NCBI GenBank assembly: GCA_016933275.1
Contig: JAFGBI010000216.1
Span: 1 to 64,000 of the forward strand
DNA from: Polyangiaceae bacterium
Lineage (GTDB): Bacteria > Myxococcota_A > Polyangia > Polyangiales > Polyangiaceae
Direction: 5' to 3'
DNA: 64,000 nt
Part shown: piece after piece, positions 1-7,400 of the stretch
How positions within the stretch are numbered: position 1 is the first letter of the stretch
How the letters are laid out: each line of letters begins with the position of its first letter
Notes under the pieces: model-generated
What the model saw: only the letters and a program-made list of their open reading frames with translations
Databases searched by the model: none
What the model was told of the DNA's origin: nothing
Translations under genes and position numbers: made by a program

Positions 1-162
1 ACACCCCTCCACGATGTTGGAGGCGACCGACACAGCCGCCTTGCGCATCTGAAGGGTAAGCCCGAACTTCTCCTCCGGAGGCATCCGCCCCGTGTGCCTG
101 TAGACCGCGCACGCCAGCTGGTCCGCCAACTTGAACGCCTTGAGCTTGCTGTGATCGCGCAT
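1..162 (-). CDS. four helix bundle protein (S23/Avd-like), partial
   Basis: The gene begins with ATG at 160-162 and runs off the left edge, leaving 54 residues. The visible protein starts [16 protein letters not shown] and continues through a Tyr-Arg-His segment to a [16 protein letters not shown] stretch. This is the helix-helix pattern of the four-helix-bundle family once called 23S rRNA intervening sequence (S23) proteins, related in fold to the Avd accessory protein of diversity-generating retroelements. Members are usually 115-130 residues, so about half is missing here. No RNA or retroelement partner is visible in this window. The sequence just upstream of the start is an array of CCTACAG heptamers (167-215), so any promoter must lie within or beyond that array. 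The family call rests on the motif pattern and is fairly secure; the function is unknown. Confidence 0.8.
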   Translation of the reverse strand, partial: MRDHSKLKAFKLADQLACAVYRHTGRMPPEEKFGLTLQMRKAAVSVASNIVEGC

Positions 163-166
163 CAGA

Positions 167-215
167 CCTACAGCCTACAGCCTACAGCCTACAGCCTACA
201 GCCTACGGCCTACAG
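167..215. repeat. heptanucleotide tandem array (CCTACAG)x7
   Basis: Seven head-to-tail copies of a 7-bp unit; six are CCTACAG exactly and the sixth is CCTACGG. The array starts 5 bp upstream of the four-helix-bundle start codon, inside its 5' flank. Period-7 arrays with a different unit (CAGCGGT) recur in module A elsewhere in this window. Confidence 0.95.
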
Positions 216-252
216 CCTGCCTCTTCCTTTGGTTGCGGCCGAAGGCTGCGCT

Positions 253-291
253 GTTGACTTGAGGCAGCAATCAACCTGATTGCTGCTCTAG
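253..291 (+). repeat. module C palindrome, copy 1 (overlaps a stop codon)
   Basis: Contains AGCAATCAACCTGATTGCT, a palindrome with loop ACC, preceded by GTTGACTTGAG and followed by GCTCTAG. The same core occurs at 7217, 26271, 53723 and 60037. The minus-strand sulfotransferase gene uses the TAG inside the terminal CTAG as its stop codon, so the repeat forms the end of that gene. Confidence 0.85.
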
Positions 292-1136
292 CGGGACGGC
301 TCGGTGCCTGGGGCTTGGCTGATTCGCTTCATGTACGCGCGGATCGCGGATTCCTGCGCACGGGCCTGGGCGATCGCCAGGACCGGGATCAGCGCCTGCT
401 GCGTCTCGTTGAGCTTCGTTACGAACGTATCGTCGAGCGGAGTGTCGTGGTCGAGGCGGTCGTAGAGTTCGTCGAAGACCTCCACGCAGCCCGGGGGGAG
501 ATCGGGAGCGGGGACCTGTAGCTGCCCCTGACGATTGTGGTGGAGCGCTCGATCCACGGCGAGCACGGCGGCGGCGACGTCGCCGTGCTCGAGCCACGTG
601 AACACCTTCTTGATGATCTCCTCCGGCTTCTCGAGGAGCCCCCGGTAGGACTGGAAGTGCACGGGATAGCAGCGCGTCGCCGCGTCTCGAATGAGCTGGA
701 AGAGGTCGTTCCACCACTCGACGGCGGGGGCGAGCGACTCCTCTCCCTTGCGGGATGGGTCGAGGTCGCGGGCGACGTGGGTCATCGTGCGGATCTTCTG
801 GAGCGAGGCGGTGTGTTCTCGCCAAGGACGGTACGTCACGAGGACTCGGTCGAGGAACGCGATGTCCGAGCGAACGATGCCGGCCGCGAACACCTTCACG
901 ACGTGCTGTCGTGTATCGTCCGGGAAGAGGTAGCGCCCGGTGGTCGGATCCGGGTTCGTGCCGTGGCCGATTCCACCCGTCAGCTTGGACTCGTAAAACC
1001 CATGTGGGTTGGCCTCGAGCATCGTCTCCCCCCAGTTGCTGGGGAAGGCATTCCCGATCACAGGGAACCCGCCGGCGCGGAGGATCTGCATCCACATCGA
1101 CGTTCCTGACCGCTTCGATCCCGACACGACAATCAC
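288..1136 (-). CDS. sulfotransferase family protein
   Basis: This 282-residue protein begins with a GTG codon (MIVVSGSKRSGTSMW). The glycine-rich GSKRSGTS loop at residues 6-13, directly after the first beta strand, is the 5'-phosphosulfate-binding loop of the P-loop sulfotransferase fold, which transfers sulfate from PAPS. A second conserved-type region near residue 100 (LVTYRPWREH) occupies the place of the 3'-phosphate-binding segment. There is no signal peptide, so a cytosolic enzyme is expected; the acceptor substrate cannot be read from the sequence. The gene stands alone and its stop codon lies inside a palindromic repeat. A P-loop kinase-like protein is the alternative, but the SGT-type loop favours sulfotransferase. 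Confidence 0.75.
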   Translation of the reverse strand: MIVVSGSKRSGTSMWMQILRAGGFPVIGNAFPSNWGETMLEANPHGFYESKLTGGIGHGTNPDPTTGRYLFPDDTRQHVVKVFAAGIVRSDIAFLDRVLVTYRPWREHTASLQKIRTMTHVARDLDPSRKGEESLAPAVEWWNDLFQLIRDAATRCYPVHFQSYRGLLEKPEEIIKKVFTWLEHGDVAAAVLAVDRALHHNRQGQLQVPAPDLPPGCVEVFDELYDRLDHDTPLDDTFVTKLNETQQALIPVLAIAQARAQESAIRAYMKRISQAPGTEPSR

Positions 1137-1209
1137 CGCAAGGACCTCCAGCTCAATTCATGGGCCACTACGTCGACGGTCGTCGAAGACGGTCGTCGAT
1201 GTCGCGGCG

Positions 1210-1546
1210 TATCCGTTCACGGAATCCTGACCTGAAACGACCGGCCGAGATCCGCTCCGTTGGCGGGGCCCCGCGCTCCGGGACCCAACGCGGGCCTAGG
1301 CGCGTTGGGGAGAGCGTGGGGGTTGCTCCTGCGCTCCCGGGACCCGCGTCGCCACGGGTCCCACGTTGCCATGGCAATGTGGGTGGCGGCGCGGCGTGCT
1401 CACGTACCCAAGTACGCTTCGCTCCCGGGACCCGCGTCGCCACGGGTCCCACGTTGTCTTGACAACGTGGGTGGCGGCGTGGGGTACTCATCGCGCCTGG
1501 CCAGCGAAGCGGCTTTCGGCCGGGGCGGCTCGGGCGTGAACGCATA
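1210..1546 (+). mobile_element. R1 MITE-like element, copy 1
   Basis: A 337-bp non-coding element starting TATCCGTTCACG and ending CGTGAACGCATA. Read as inverted repeats, the two ends match at 11 of 12 positions. It is flanked by TGTCGCGGCG (1200-1209) and CGTCGCGGCA (1547-1556), which match at 8 of 10 positions and look like a worn 10-bp target duplication. Inside, an 88-bp unit starting GCTCCCGGGACCC is tandemly duplicated (1333 and 1421), and each unit has a CCACGTTG...CAACGTGG-type hairpin. A second copy lies inverted at 36024-36473 with an exact 10-bp flanking duplication. No transposase is encoded, so it would be non-autonomous. It fills most of the 522-bp gap between genes. Confidence 0.8.
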
Positions 1547-1658
1547 CGTCGCGGCATCGTAACGGACTCTCGCTGACGGGGAAGGGGAAAGGGACCGGGC
1601 AGGTCTCGCGCCGGTCGTTTCCCCTCGCGACGCCGCTTGGCGTGAGTAGGCTACCCGG

Positions 1659-2324
1659 GTGGAGCGGCTTTCGCGGTCCCTGCCATTCGTTCTCGCCCTG
1701 TCCCTCGTGCGCCCCGTGTTCGCCGAGGCGCCGCCTTCTCCGGCACCCGTGCCCGAGGCCGCCTCTACCTTGCCGGTAGTCCCGCCACCCGTTCTCGGCC
1801 GAGAAGACCTCGAACCCCCGCCCGATCCCTGGTTCATCGGGGCACAGGTCGGCTTCGGCACTGGCCTCGCTCCACACTGGGGAGGCCGCGCGGCGGTCTT
1901 CGTCGAGCGCTCGAAGCGCCGCGAACCGGCGATGCGGTTGGGGCTCGTGCTCCAGCCGAACCGCGGCGAGGCGGCGGGCATCGATTTTCGCCACACGGTC
2001 TACGCGTTCCGCGTAGAGCTCTGCTCTCCGCCCGTGGGCACCCCCACGCTCGAGTGGCGTGGGTGCGGGGCCGCCGATGGCGGTGTCGTCGTGACGGGCG
2101 CGACCGCGGACGATTCGTCGTCAGCCCACGACTCCTCCTCTTGGGGGGCACTCGGGCTCCACGCCCGGCTTCGCCAGTGGCTCGGCGCGAGGATCGGCGT
2201 CGAGGGCGAGGTCGGTGGCCTCTTCCCGCTCTCCCAGTACACGGTCGTCGTCGGTGGCGTGGAGCGGTTCCGCGACCGCGCGGGTTTGTCATTGGCTCTC
2301 GGTGTCGTAAGCCAGTTCGACTGA
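1659..2324 (+). CDS. secreted / outer-membrane beta-barrel-like hypothetical protein
   Basis: This 221-residue protein starts at a GTG codon. Residues 1-23 form a signal peptide (basic MERLSR, hydrophobic LPFVLALSLV, cleavage near VFAEA). A Pro/Ala-rich linker follows, then a body from about residue 55 of alternating short hydrophobic and polar strands rich in Gly (IGAQVGFGTGL, FFPLSQYTVV-type segments) ending ALGVVSQFD. A final strand ending in an aromatic-acid pair and the strand alternation suggest a small outer-membrane beta-barrel. Two cysteines about 15 residues apart (VELCSPP...GCGAAD) may form a periplasmic disulfide. I do not recognise a family. The gene lies 77 bp upstream of the 3D-domain lipoprotein and may be co-transcribed with it. 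Confidence 0.6.
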   Translation: MERLSRSLPFVLALSLVRPVFAEAPPSPAPVPEAASTLPVVPPPVLGREDLEPPPDPWFIGAQVGFGTGLAPHWGGRAAVFVERSKRREPAMRLGLVLQPNRGEAAGIDFRHTVYAFRVELCSPPVGTPTLEWRGCGAADGGVVVTGATADDSSSAHDSSSWGALGLHARLRQWLGARIGVEGEVGGLFPLSQYTVVVGGVERFRDRAGLSLALGVVSQFD

Positions 2325-2401
2325 ACGGCTCGGCTCGTCGGTCCTGCCGTTCCCGGGCCCCCGCTCAACAATCCGGGGTCGTTGCGGTAGGCTCCGCTGC
2401 C

Positions 2402-3292
2402 ATGTCGCTCACCCTGCGATTCGAGAATGCCGGCCGGGCGCGCGGTGGGACAGTCCCCGCTCTCGTCTTGCTCGTCGCCTCTACCGTCATCGGGTCGGCC
2501 AGCTGTCGCACGGGTGGCCACGCTTGGGTCGACCCGCGGCCGCGAGCGAGGAGCGACTGGGGGTCGCCGAGCGCGGTCGCACCCCCGCCTGAGCCGATTG
2601 CGGCCCCGGCCCCTTACGCAGCGATCGATGGCCGAGTGATCGCCGAGGCTCGGGAGGAGGAGTCGTCGGACGCGCGCGCGCGCACCGTGGCCACGAAGAA
2701 GATCGAGGGTCGGGTGCTCGGCGTGTTCCGGAACACGTACTACGACTTCCCCGCGGAGCGTGACTTCGAGGGCTTGCTCGTGCCGCTCAGGAGCGCGAAG
2801 TGTGACAAGCTGGCGGACGTTCCGCGTGGCTTCTTCGAGGCCGTCTGCGTGCAAGGTAGCGGCACCCTCGGTGACGGCTCGACCGTGAGTTTCGCGAAGC
2901 GAGACTGCGAGTGCGCCGAGGTGTGCCCGCGAACCGGCCAGCGTATCTGTTTCGATCGCCTCGACCCCAGCCAGTACCCCTGGGGTCGAGGCGCCACGGG
3001 TGGTCCGATCACGCCGCTGCTCACGGTCGCCGTCGACAGCACCGTGATCCCCCTCGGGACCCCGATCTACATCCCCGAATACGACGGCCTCCCGCGTGAC
3101 ACGGGTAGCTCGTCGATCCACGACGGCTGCTTCATCGCGCAGGACCGCGGGCTCAAGGTGCAGGGCCAGCAGGTGGACATCTTCACGGGGCTTTCGGCGA
3201 TGACCAAGCTGTGGAATCGCCTGGTCCCGAGCAACACCGGCGTCCGGGTCGTCCTCGACAACCCGAAATGTGCACGCGCGCCGGCTCCGTGA
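2402..3292 (+). CDS. 3D (Asp-Asp-Asp) domain lipoprotein
   Basis: This 296-residue protein starts at ATG 2402. An N-terminal hydrophobic stretch ends in a lipobox-like SASC (Cys 35). The C-terminal part has the 3D domain, the Asp-triad domain named from MltA lytic transglycosylases: TVAVDSTVIPLGTPIYIPEY, then HDGCFIAQDRG and QQVDIFTG carry the three aspartates. In MltA this domain belongs to a double-psi beta-barrel that cuts peptidoglycan glycan strands. The MltA barrel partner domain is not recognisable, so this may be a stand-alone 3D protein like those of spore-forming bacteria. Six cysteines between residues 140 and 185 suggest disulfides. It probably acts on or binds the cell wall at the outer membrane. 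An upstream in-frame extension of the reading frame lacks signal-peptide character and was rejected as start. Confidence 0.75.
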   Translation: MSLTLRFENAGRARGGTVPALVLLVASTVIGSASCRTGGHAWVDPRPRARSDWGSPSAVAPPPEPIAAPAPYAAIDGRVIAEAREEESSDARARTVATKKIEGRVLGVFRNTYYDFPAERDFEGLLVPLRSAKCDKLADVPRGFFEAVCVQGSGTLGDGSTVSFAKRDCECAEVCPRTGQRICFDRLDPSQYPWGRGATGGPITPLLTVAVDSTVIPLGTPIYIPEYDGLPRDTGSSSIHDGCFIAQDRGLKVQGQQVDIFTGLSAMTKLWNRLVPSNTGVRVVLDNPKCARAPAP

Positions 3293-3397
3293 GCGGGGAG
3301 CCCTGGCGCTCGAGCGCCAACTCCTCGAGGATCTTCGGACCGTCGCCCGTACGCCATGGCTCCGACGAATCCCCTCAGCACCCGTCTCTACTAGCAA

Positions 3398-3610
3398 CGT
3401 CGAGGTTCGTCCCAATGCTACCCGGACGTGGAGTCGCGCGAGGATCTCGTCGGCACCGTGGACTGCCTGACCGATCGGACTCCGGATGGCCAATGCACGC
3501 ACCCGTGCGTGGTCGAGGCGCCTCCACGCGTCCGGTTCGACCGCGGACTCTGCTCCGCGCACGGGATGGACGACACGAAGGGGCCGTGCGCGCGACCGCG
3601 GGTGCGAGGG
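3398..3610 (+). pseudogene. possible coding remnant, Cys-rich secreted-type protein
   Basis: In the 320-bp gap between two genes, the frame after a stop at 3392 reads QCYPDVESREDLVGTVDC, then DGQCTHPCVVEAPP and FDRGLCSAHGMDD. Codon third positions here are overwhelmingly G or C, as in real genes of this window, and the spaced cysteines resemble the small secreted proteins common nearby. There is no convincing start (a GTG at 3428 exists), no signal peptide, and the frame runs on into the antisense of the esterase gene without a natural end. I read it as a decayed or truncated gene tail. A spurious frame is the main alternative. Confidence 0.3.
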
Positions 3611-3612
3611 CG

Positions 3613-4503
3613 TCACCCGAGGAGCGTTCGGTCGTGCCAGAGCAGCATTTCCAGCGAGCCCACTTCGCGTAGCCACGGCTGGTCGTGGGGCCCCGGCGGG
3701 ATCCGGAGCACGTGGGGCACGTCGAATTCCGTCAGGCGGTTGCTCAAGGCAACGGCACCCTCGCGGTAGGGATCCCAGGAGGAGGACTCGACGTGGATTG
3801 GTCGCGGTCCCACCCGGTCGAGCGTGCGGGCGAGGCGGTCGGCGTAGTCGCGCCCGTTCCACCCCTTGAACGCGCCCTGCACCGTGCCGAGCGTGCCAAA
3901 CACCTCCGGGTGGCGCAAGAACACCTCGAGCGCCACGTATCCGCCGAGTGAGCAGCCATCGAGCCCGATGCTCCAGGGCGTGGGCGCGAGGTTGACGCGC
4001 GCGCGCACCGCAGGCAGGAGGGTGTCGACGAGCCAGCTTGCATATCGATCCAGCACGTGCGCCACCACTCCGACCCGGTGCGGCGCCGGGGTCACTGGAC
4101 AGACGAGGGCCAGCCCCTCGAACGGTCGCTGCGCCAGGTCCCGCGCGAGCTCCTGCTGTCGTTCTACGGTGAGGTATCCGAGCCTCTCGTCGACCGGCGT
4201 GACCGGCGGTCGCCGCAGCCGTTCGTATGCCCGCACCAGTCCGTATCGTTCACTCCAGGCGTGGATCCCCGAGAGCTCGTCGCCCGTTTCGCCGAGGCCG
4301 TGCAGGAGCACCAAGAGCCGGAGGGGCGCGTCCCGAGGCCGGTGGCGAGGCACGAGGAGGAGCGCGCGGCGGGCGATTCGCGGATCACCGTCGAGGCGAA
4401 GATCTTGAGGCTCGACCTCGGGCGCCTCGACGGGCGCGGCCCGGGCGGTCTGGATCCCGGATCCTGCAGCGAGCGAGGCGAGGAGGAACGCGCGGCGCCG
4501 CAC
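3613..4503 (-). CDS. alpha/beta-hydrolase esterase, Tat-type signal peptide
   Basis: This 296-residue protein starts MRRRAFLLASLAAG, matching the twin-arginine pattern RRxFL followed by a hydrophobic stretch and an ARA cleavage site, so export in folded form to the periplasm is likely. The alpha/beta-hydrolase core shows LLVLLHGLGETGDE (oxyanion loop, residues 64-76) and the nucleophile elbow G-C-S185-L-G-G. A late His (PPGPHDQPW) is the expected catalytic histidine. It resembles the putative esterase/feruloyl-esterase-like group; the substrate is not predictable. It lies 78 bp downstream of the CPBP protease gene on the same strand, so the two may be co-transcribed. Confidence 0.75.
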   Translation of the reverse strand: MRRRAFLLASLAAGSGIQTARAAPVEAPEVEPQDLRLDGDPRIARRALLLVPRHRPRDAPLRLLVLLHGLGETGDELSGIHAWSERYGLVRAYERLRRPPVTPVDERLGYLTVERQQELARDLAQRPFEGLALVCPVTPAPHRVGVVAHVLDRYASWLVDTLLPAVRARVNLAPTPWSIGLDGCSLGGYVALEVFLRHPEVFGTLGTVQGAFKGWNGRDYADRLARTLDRVGPRPIHVESSSWDPYREGAVALSNRLTEFDVPHVLRIPPGPHDQPWLREVGSLEMLLWHDRTLLG

Positions 4504-4581
4504 GAACCGGAGCGTAGAGCAGCGATCGGGCCGTCCACAACGCTCCCGCCCCGGAAAGCACCCATGGTGGGCGAGCTGGAC

Positions 4582-5496
4582 TCAGGGCAACTGCCCCACG
4601 TCGACCTCGACGGGCCCGGGCGGCGGGGGACGACGGATCAGCAGCTGGAGGCCAATGACGGCGGCGGCGAGCCCGGCGAGGACGGTCGCGAACGACGGGG
4701 TCTCGTCGCCTCCGCCGTCGCCCCAGAAGGCCAGGATGAGGACGGCCGCGTTGTACGTCGCGTGCGCGGCCATGCTGGCGAGGAGCGACCCCGTGCAGAG
4801 CCGGGCCAGTCCGAACGCGAGGCCGAGCACGGCAGTGGCCACGGCTTGGGGGGGATCGAGGTGGTAGAGGCCGAAGAGGATGCTCGGCCCGAGGAGGGCT
4901 GCGGTGTCCGAGCCCCGGTAGGCTGCGGTGACGAAGCCCCGGAAGAGGGCCTCCTCCACGATCGCGGGCACGATCGCGAGGCCGATCAGGGCCACGCCGA
5001 GGCCAAGGAACCCCCGGCCCGCAACGGCGTGGGTCACGATCGAAGCAGCGGACACCCCCTCCCCGAACATCGAGGGTACCCAGGACGCGTGGACGAGCCA
5101 CGAGTAGAGGACGTCCGCGACAGGAGCCACTCCGAACACGAGCAGGAGCGCCCCCACCATCGATGACGCCGAGGGGAGCGTGACCGGCAGGACCAGGCGG
5201 GGGGAGAACCGAAAGAGGCGCACCGCCCCCAGGACCAGGAGGCCGAGCAGGACCTCGGGGATGGCGGTGAGGGCCACGATCCACAGCCCATCGTTCAGGA
5301 CCGGGTTCTTGGTGGGATCGGCGAGCAGGGCGGCCCATTGCTCCGGGGGTGCGGTCGCCGCCAGCCCGATCCACTCGACGCCCTGGGCGGCGAGGGCCAG
5401 GGCCACGAAGCCCGCGGCAAACAGGGCGAATGCCTGGCCCGGCGTCGGCACCTGGGCCGGGGGAAGGGGGTCGGGGGTGGGGGAATCGTCGACCAT
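4582..5496 (-). CDS. CPBP family intramembrane glutamic endopeptidase
   Basis: This 304-residue polytopic membrane protein carries the three signatures of the CPBP (CAAX protease/bacteriocin-processing, Abi) family: E181-E182-ALFRG, then FGLYHLDP around 208-215, and H245-ATYN249. The paired glutamates and the histidines are the catalytic residues in relatives such as Rce1. About seven hydrophobic segments precede and surround these motifs. The N-terminus is Pro-rich and cytosolic-like. In bacteria such proteins process or protect against peptides, or are attached to other pathways; no substrate peptide gene is visible beside it. It is transcribed divergently from the lipoprotein gene at 5571 with a 74-bp shared promoter region. 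Confidence 0.88.
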   Translation of the reverse strand: MVDDSPTPDPLPPAQVPTPGQAFALFAAGFVALALAAQGVEWIGLAATAPPEQWAALLADPTKNPVLNDGLWIVALTAIPEVLLGLLVLGAVRLFRFSPRLVLPVTLPSASSMVGALLLVFGVAPVADVLYSWLVHASWVPSMFGEGVSAASIVTHAVAGRGFLGLGVALIGLAIVPAIVEEALFRGFVTAAYRGSDTAALLGPSILFGLYHLDPPQAVATAVLGLAFGLARLCTGSLLASMAAHATYNAAVLILAFWGDGGGDETPSFATVLAGLAAAVIGLQLLIRRPPPPGPVEVDVGQLP

Positions 5497-5570
5497 GGGG
5501 CAGCCAAGCCAGCGAAGAGATGCCGAATAGCAGCCGCTGGGGTATCGTCCAATCCGGACTCAGGGGCACC

Positions 5571-6323
5571 ATGAAAGCACTCACGCTGACCATCCTCGCT
5601 GCGATCCTCCTCCCCGCTTGCGGTCACAAGGACGACGGGCCCGTCGGCCTCGAGGATCCGCTGACCACCCCCGAAGGCCTCTGTGATGCGTGGGCCGAAG
5701 CGGCCTGCACCGAGGAGGTCACGGACCGTTGTGCGGCCCGTTCCAGGGCCGACTGCCGCGACGCCCAGGCCGATTTCTGCCGGGACCAGGTGGGGGACGG
5801 GCCGTTCGAGAGGGACGAGGCGGAGCTCTGCGTCGAAGACGTGCGGCTAGCCTATGCCGACGCCGTGATCGACTACGCGGAATGGCAGAACGTCGTGGCG
5901 GGCGTCTTCGGCAATTGCGCGGACCTCAACCCCAGGGGGGCGGATCCCAACGGTGATGAGGGCCGCCCGCTCGTGGGGGGCGCCGACTGCGATCCGGAGA
6001 CCGATGTCTGCATGAGCTCCCACTTCTGCGATCTCGATCGGCGGTACTGCCGCCCGCGGGCCGAGGTGGGGCAGCCCTGTTGCGAGAACGATCCGATGCT
6101 CATCGAGCCCGTGTGCACCCCGTTTCCCTGTGTGGAGGAGGCGTACTGTTCCGGACCGAGCGGCGAGCAGACCTGCGTGGGTCGAGGAGGGGAGTCCGAC
6201 GACTGCGAAACGGATCGGGAATGCGCCGCCGGACTGTTGTGCGTCGAGGGCGGCGGCGGCAGGATCTGCACCGACAAGGTCTACCTTGGCACCGGCAGCG
6301 CCCTCTGTGATGAGCTCGCATAG
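5571..6323 (+). CDS. Cys-rich lipoprotein, hypothetical
   Basis: This 250-residue protein starts at ATG 5571. The lipoprotein signal ends in LPAC (Cys 17). The mature part holds about 22 cysteines in spaced pairs (CDAWAEAACTEEVTDRC, CMSSHFCDLDRRYC, CETDRECAAGLLC), a layout typical of secreted myxobacterial proteins stabilised by disulfides. The C-terminal third alternates short C-x(4-8)-C loops, like the Dickkopf/granulin-type modules found in other lipoproteins of this window (60873). No enzyme motif is visible. It is divergent from the CPBP protease and 91 bp upstream of the next lipoprotein gene, possibly in one transcript. Confidence 0.7.
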   Translation: MKALTLTILAAILLPACGHKDDGPVGLEDPLTTPEGLCDAWAEAACTEEVTDRCAARSRADCRDAQADFCRDQVGDGPFERDEAELCVEDVRLAYADAVIDYAEWQNVVAGVFGNCADLNPRGADPNGDEGRPLVGGADCDPETDVCMSSHFCDLDRRYCRPRAEVGQPCCENDPMLIEPVCTPFPCVEEAYCSGPSGEQTCVGRGGESDDCETDRECAAGLLCVEGGGGRICTDKVYLGTGSALCDELA

Positions 6324-6414
6324 GCCACGGTTCTGGGGCCCAATGCGCAAGGTGCCGGAAGGGCTTGTGTTCACGGGTGGGGCCGCGGCATAACGCGAGA
6401 CCACGGGAGGTGCC

Positions 6415-7191
6415 ATGCCACGCTGCCTTCGCCACATCCCCGGCCTAGTCACGGTGGGCTCGTTCGTCGCCCTCACGCTGGCGATCACGGCCTGCAAGAC
6501 AGAGCCGCAGCGGAATCCCTTCGATGCTCCGGCGAGCGCACCGAAATCGCTGCCCAAGATCGAGGCACCGCCCAAGCCCGAGGGCCCGCCGCAGATGATC
6601 ATCGATGAGCAGGGGCCCAAGGTCGGCTGGGAGACCGTGCTGATCGAGAAGGAAGACGGGCGGGAGCGGCTGGCCAAAGCGGTGGCTGGCGTGAAGAAGG
6701 ACTACGAGGGGAAGCCGGTGCACCTCGTGGCGAACCGCAGAGCGCCCACGGTCTGGGTGGCGGCGATGATGGACGAACTCGCCAAGATCGATGCGGGCGA
6801 GATCATCATCAGCACCGAGACGCGCCCCGAATTCTCGCCCAAGCTCTTGTTCGTTCCGCAGGCCAAGGCAGGCAAGCAGCCATCCTGCACCCTAGTGATG
6901 ATCGTCCGCGAGAACCGTTCGACCGCGGTCTGGACCCTCGGCGGTGGCACGGCGGCGACGCGCTCCAAGGGTATGGCTGGCCCGGATCTCAGCACGACGG
7001 GCGAAACCATCGAACGAAAAGCCAAGACCTGCGAGGATACGGCGACCTACTTCGTTTCTGCTGCTGCCGACGTGGAGTGGGGCCTGACCTATGATCTTGC
7101 TGCCTCGGCACAGAAGCTCGAGAAGGTGACGCTCGACCGTCCAGTGGTCCTGAGCGAAATCCCGGTCCCCGGCCGACCCATCAAGCTCTGA
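6415..7191 (+). CDS. lipoprotein with ExbD/TolR-like periplasmic domain (tentative)
   Basis: This 258-residue protein starts at ATG 6415 with AGGTGCC just upstream. The lipoprotein signal ends ITAC (Cys 27). A Pro-rich linker is followed by a 100-residue segment (MIIDEQGPKVGWE..., ERLAKAVAGVKKDYEGKPVHLVANRRAP, VAAMMDELAKIDAGEIIIST) whose order of strand, helix, strand, helix, strand resembles the periplasmic domain of ExbD/TolR, which in those proteins couples proton flow to outer-membrane work. Here the usual N-terminal transmembrane helix is replaced by a lipid anchor, so it could not form the normal motor complex. The assignment is inference from pattern only. The rest is unique. A long palindrome (7217-7263) follows and may end the transcript. 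Confidence 0.6.
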   Translation: MPRCLRHIPGLVTVGSFVALTLAITACKTEPQRNPFDAPASAPKSLPKIEAPPKPEGPPQMIIDEQGPKVGWETVLIEKEDGRERLAKAVAGVKKDYEGKPVHLVANRRAPTVWVAAMMDELAKIDAGEIIISTETRPEFSPKLLFVPQAKAGKQPSCTLVMIVRENRSTAVWTLGGGTAATRSKGMAGPDLSTTGETIERKAKTCEDTATYFVSAAADVEWGLTYDLAASAQKLEKVTLDRPVVLSEIPVPGRPIKL

Positions 7192-7216
7192 TCTACTCGG
7201 TCTGAGCCTGGATTTC

Positions 7217-7263
7217 GCGTCTCCTAGAGCAGCAATCAACCTGATTGCTGCTCTAGGAGACGC
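7217..7263. repeat. module C palindrome, copy 2 (perfect 22-bp arms)
   Basis: Two perfectly complementary 22-nt arms (7217-7238 and 7242-7263) enclose the 3-nt loop ACC. The centre is the module C core AGCAATCAACCTGATTGCT and the arms extend outward through CTAGAG/CTCTAG to GCGTCTC/GAGACGC. It sits 25 bp after the lipoprotein stop and upstream of the sigma-factor gene. No U-run follows on either strand, so factor-independent termination is not certain. Confidence 0.9.
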
Positions 7264-7400
7264 TCTCGAGCCGGACCTCGCGCCGCGATTCGCGGCTTGT
7301 ATCCCGAGTCCGAGCGCGTTCGATCCGCCCGAGGCCAATTCGCCCTCAACCGGCAGGCCTGGGGGCCGGTTCGCAGCACGACAACAAGCGATTCGGTTTC

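Noticed and set aside
1-162. Diversity-generating retroelement
   Set aside because: An Avd-like four-helix bundle is present but no reverse transcriptase or template/variable repeat pair is visible.
167-215. CRISPR array
   Set aside because: Units are 7 bp and contiguous with no spacers; same for the arrays in module A.
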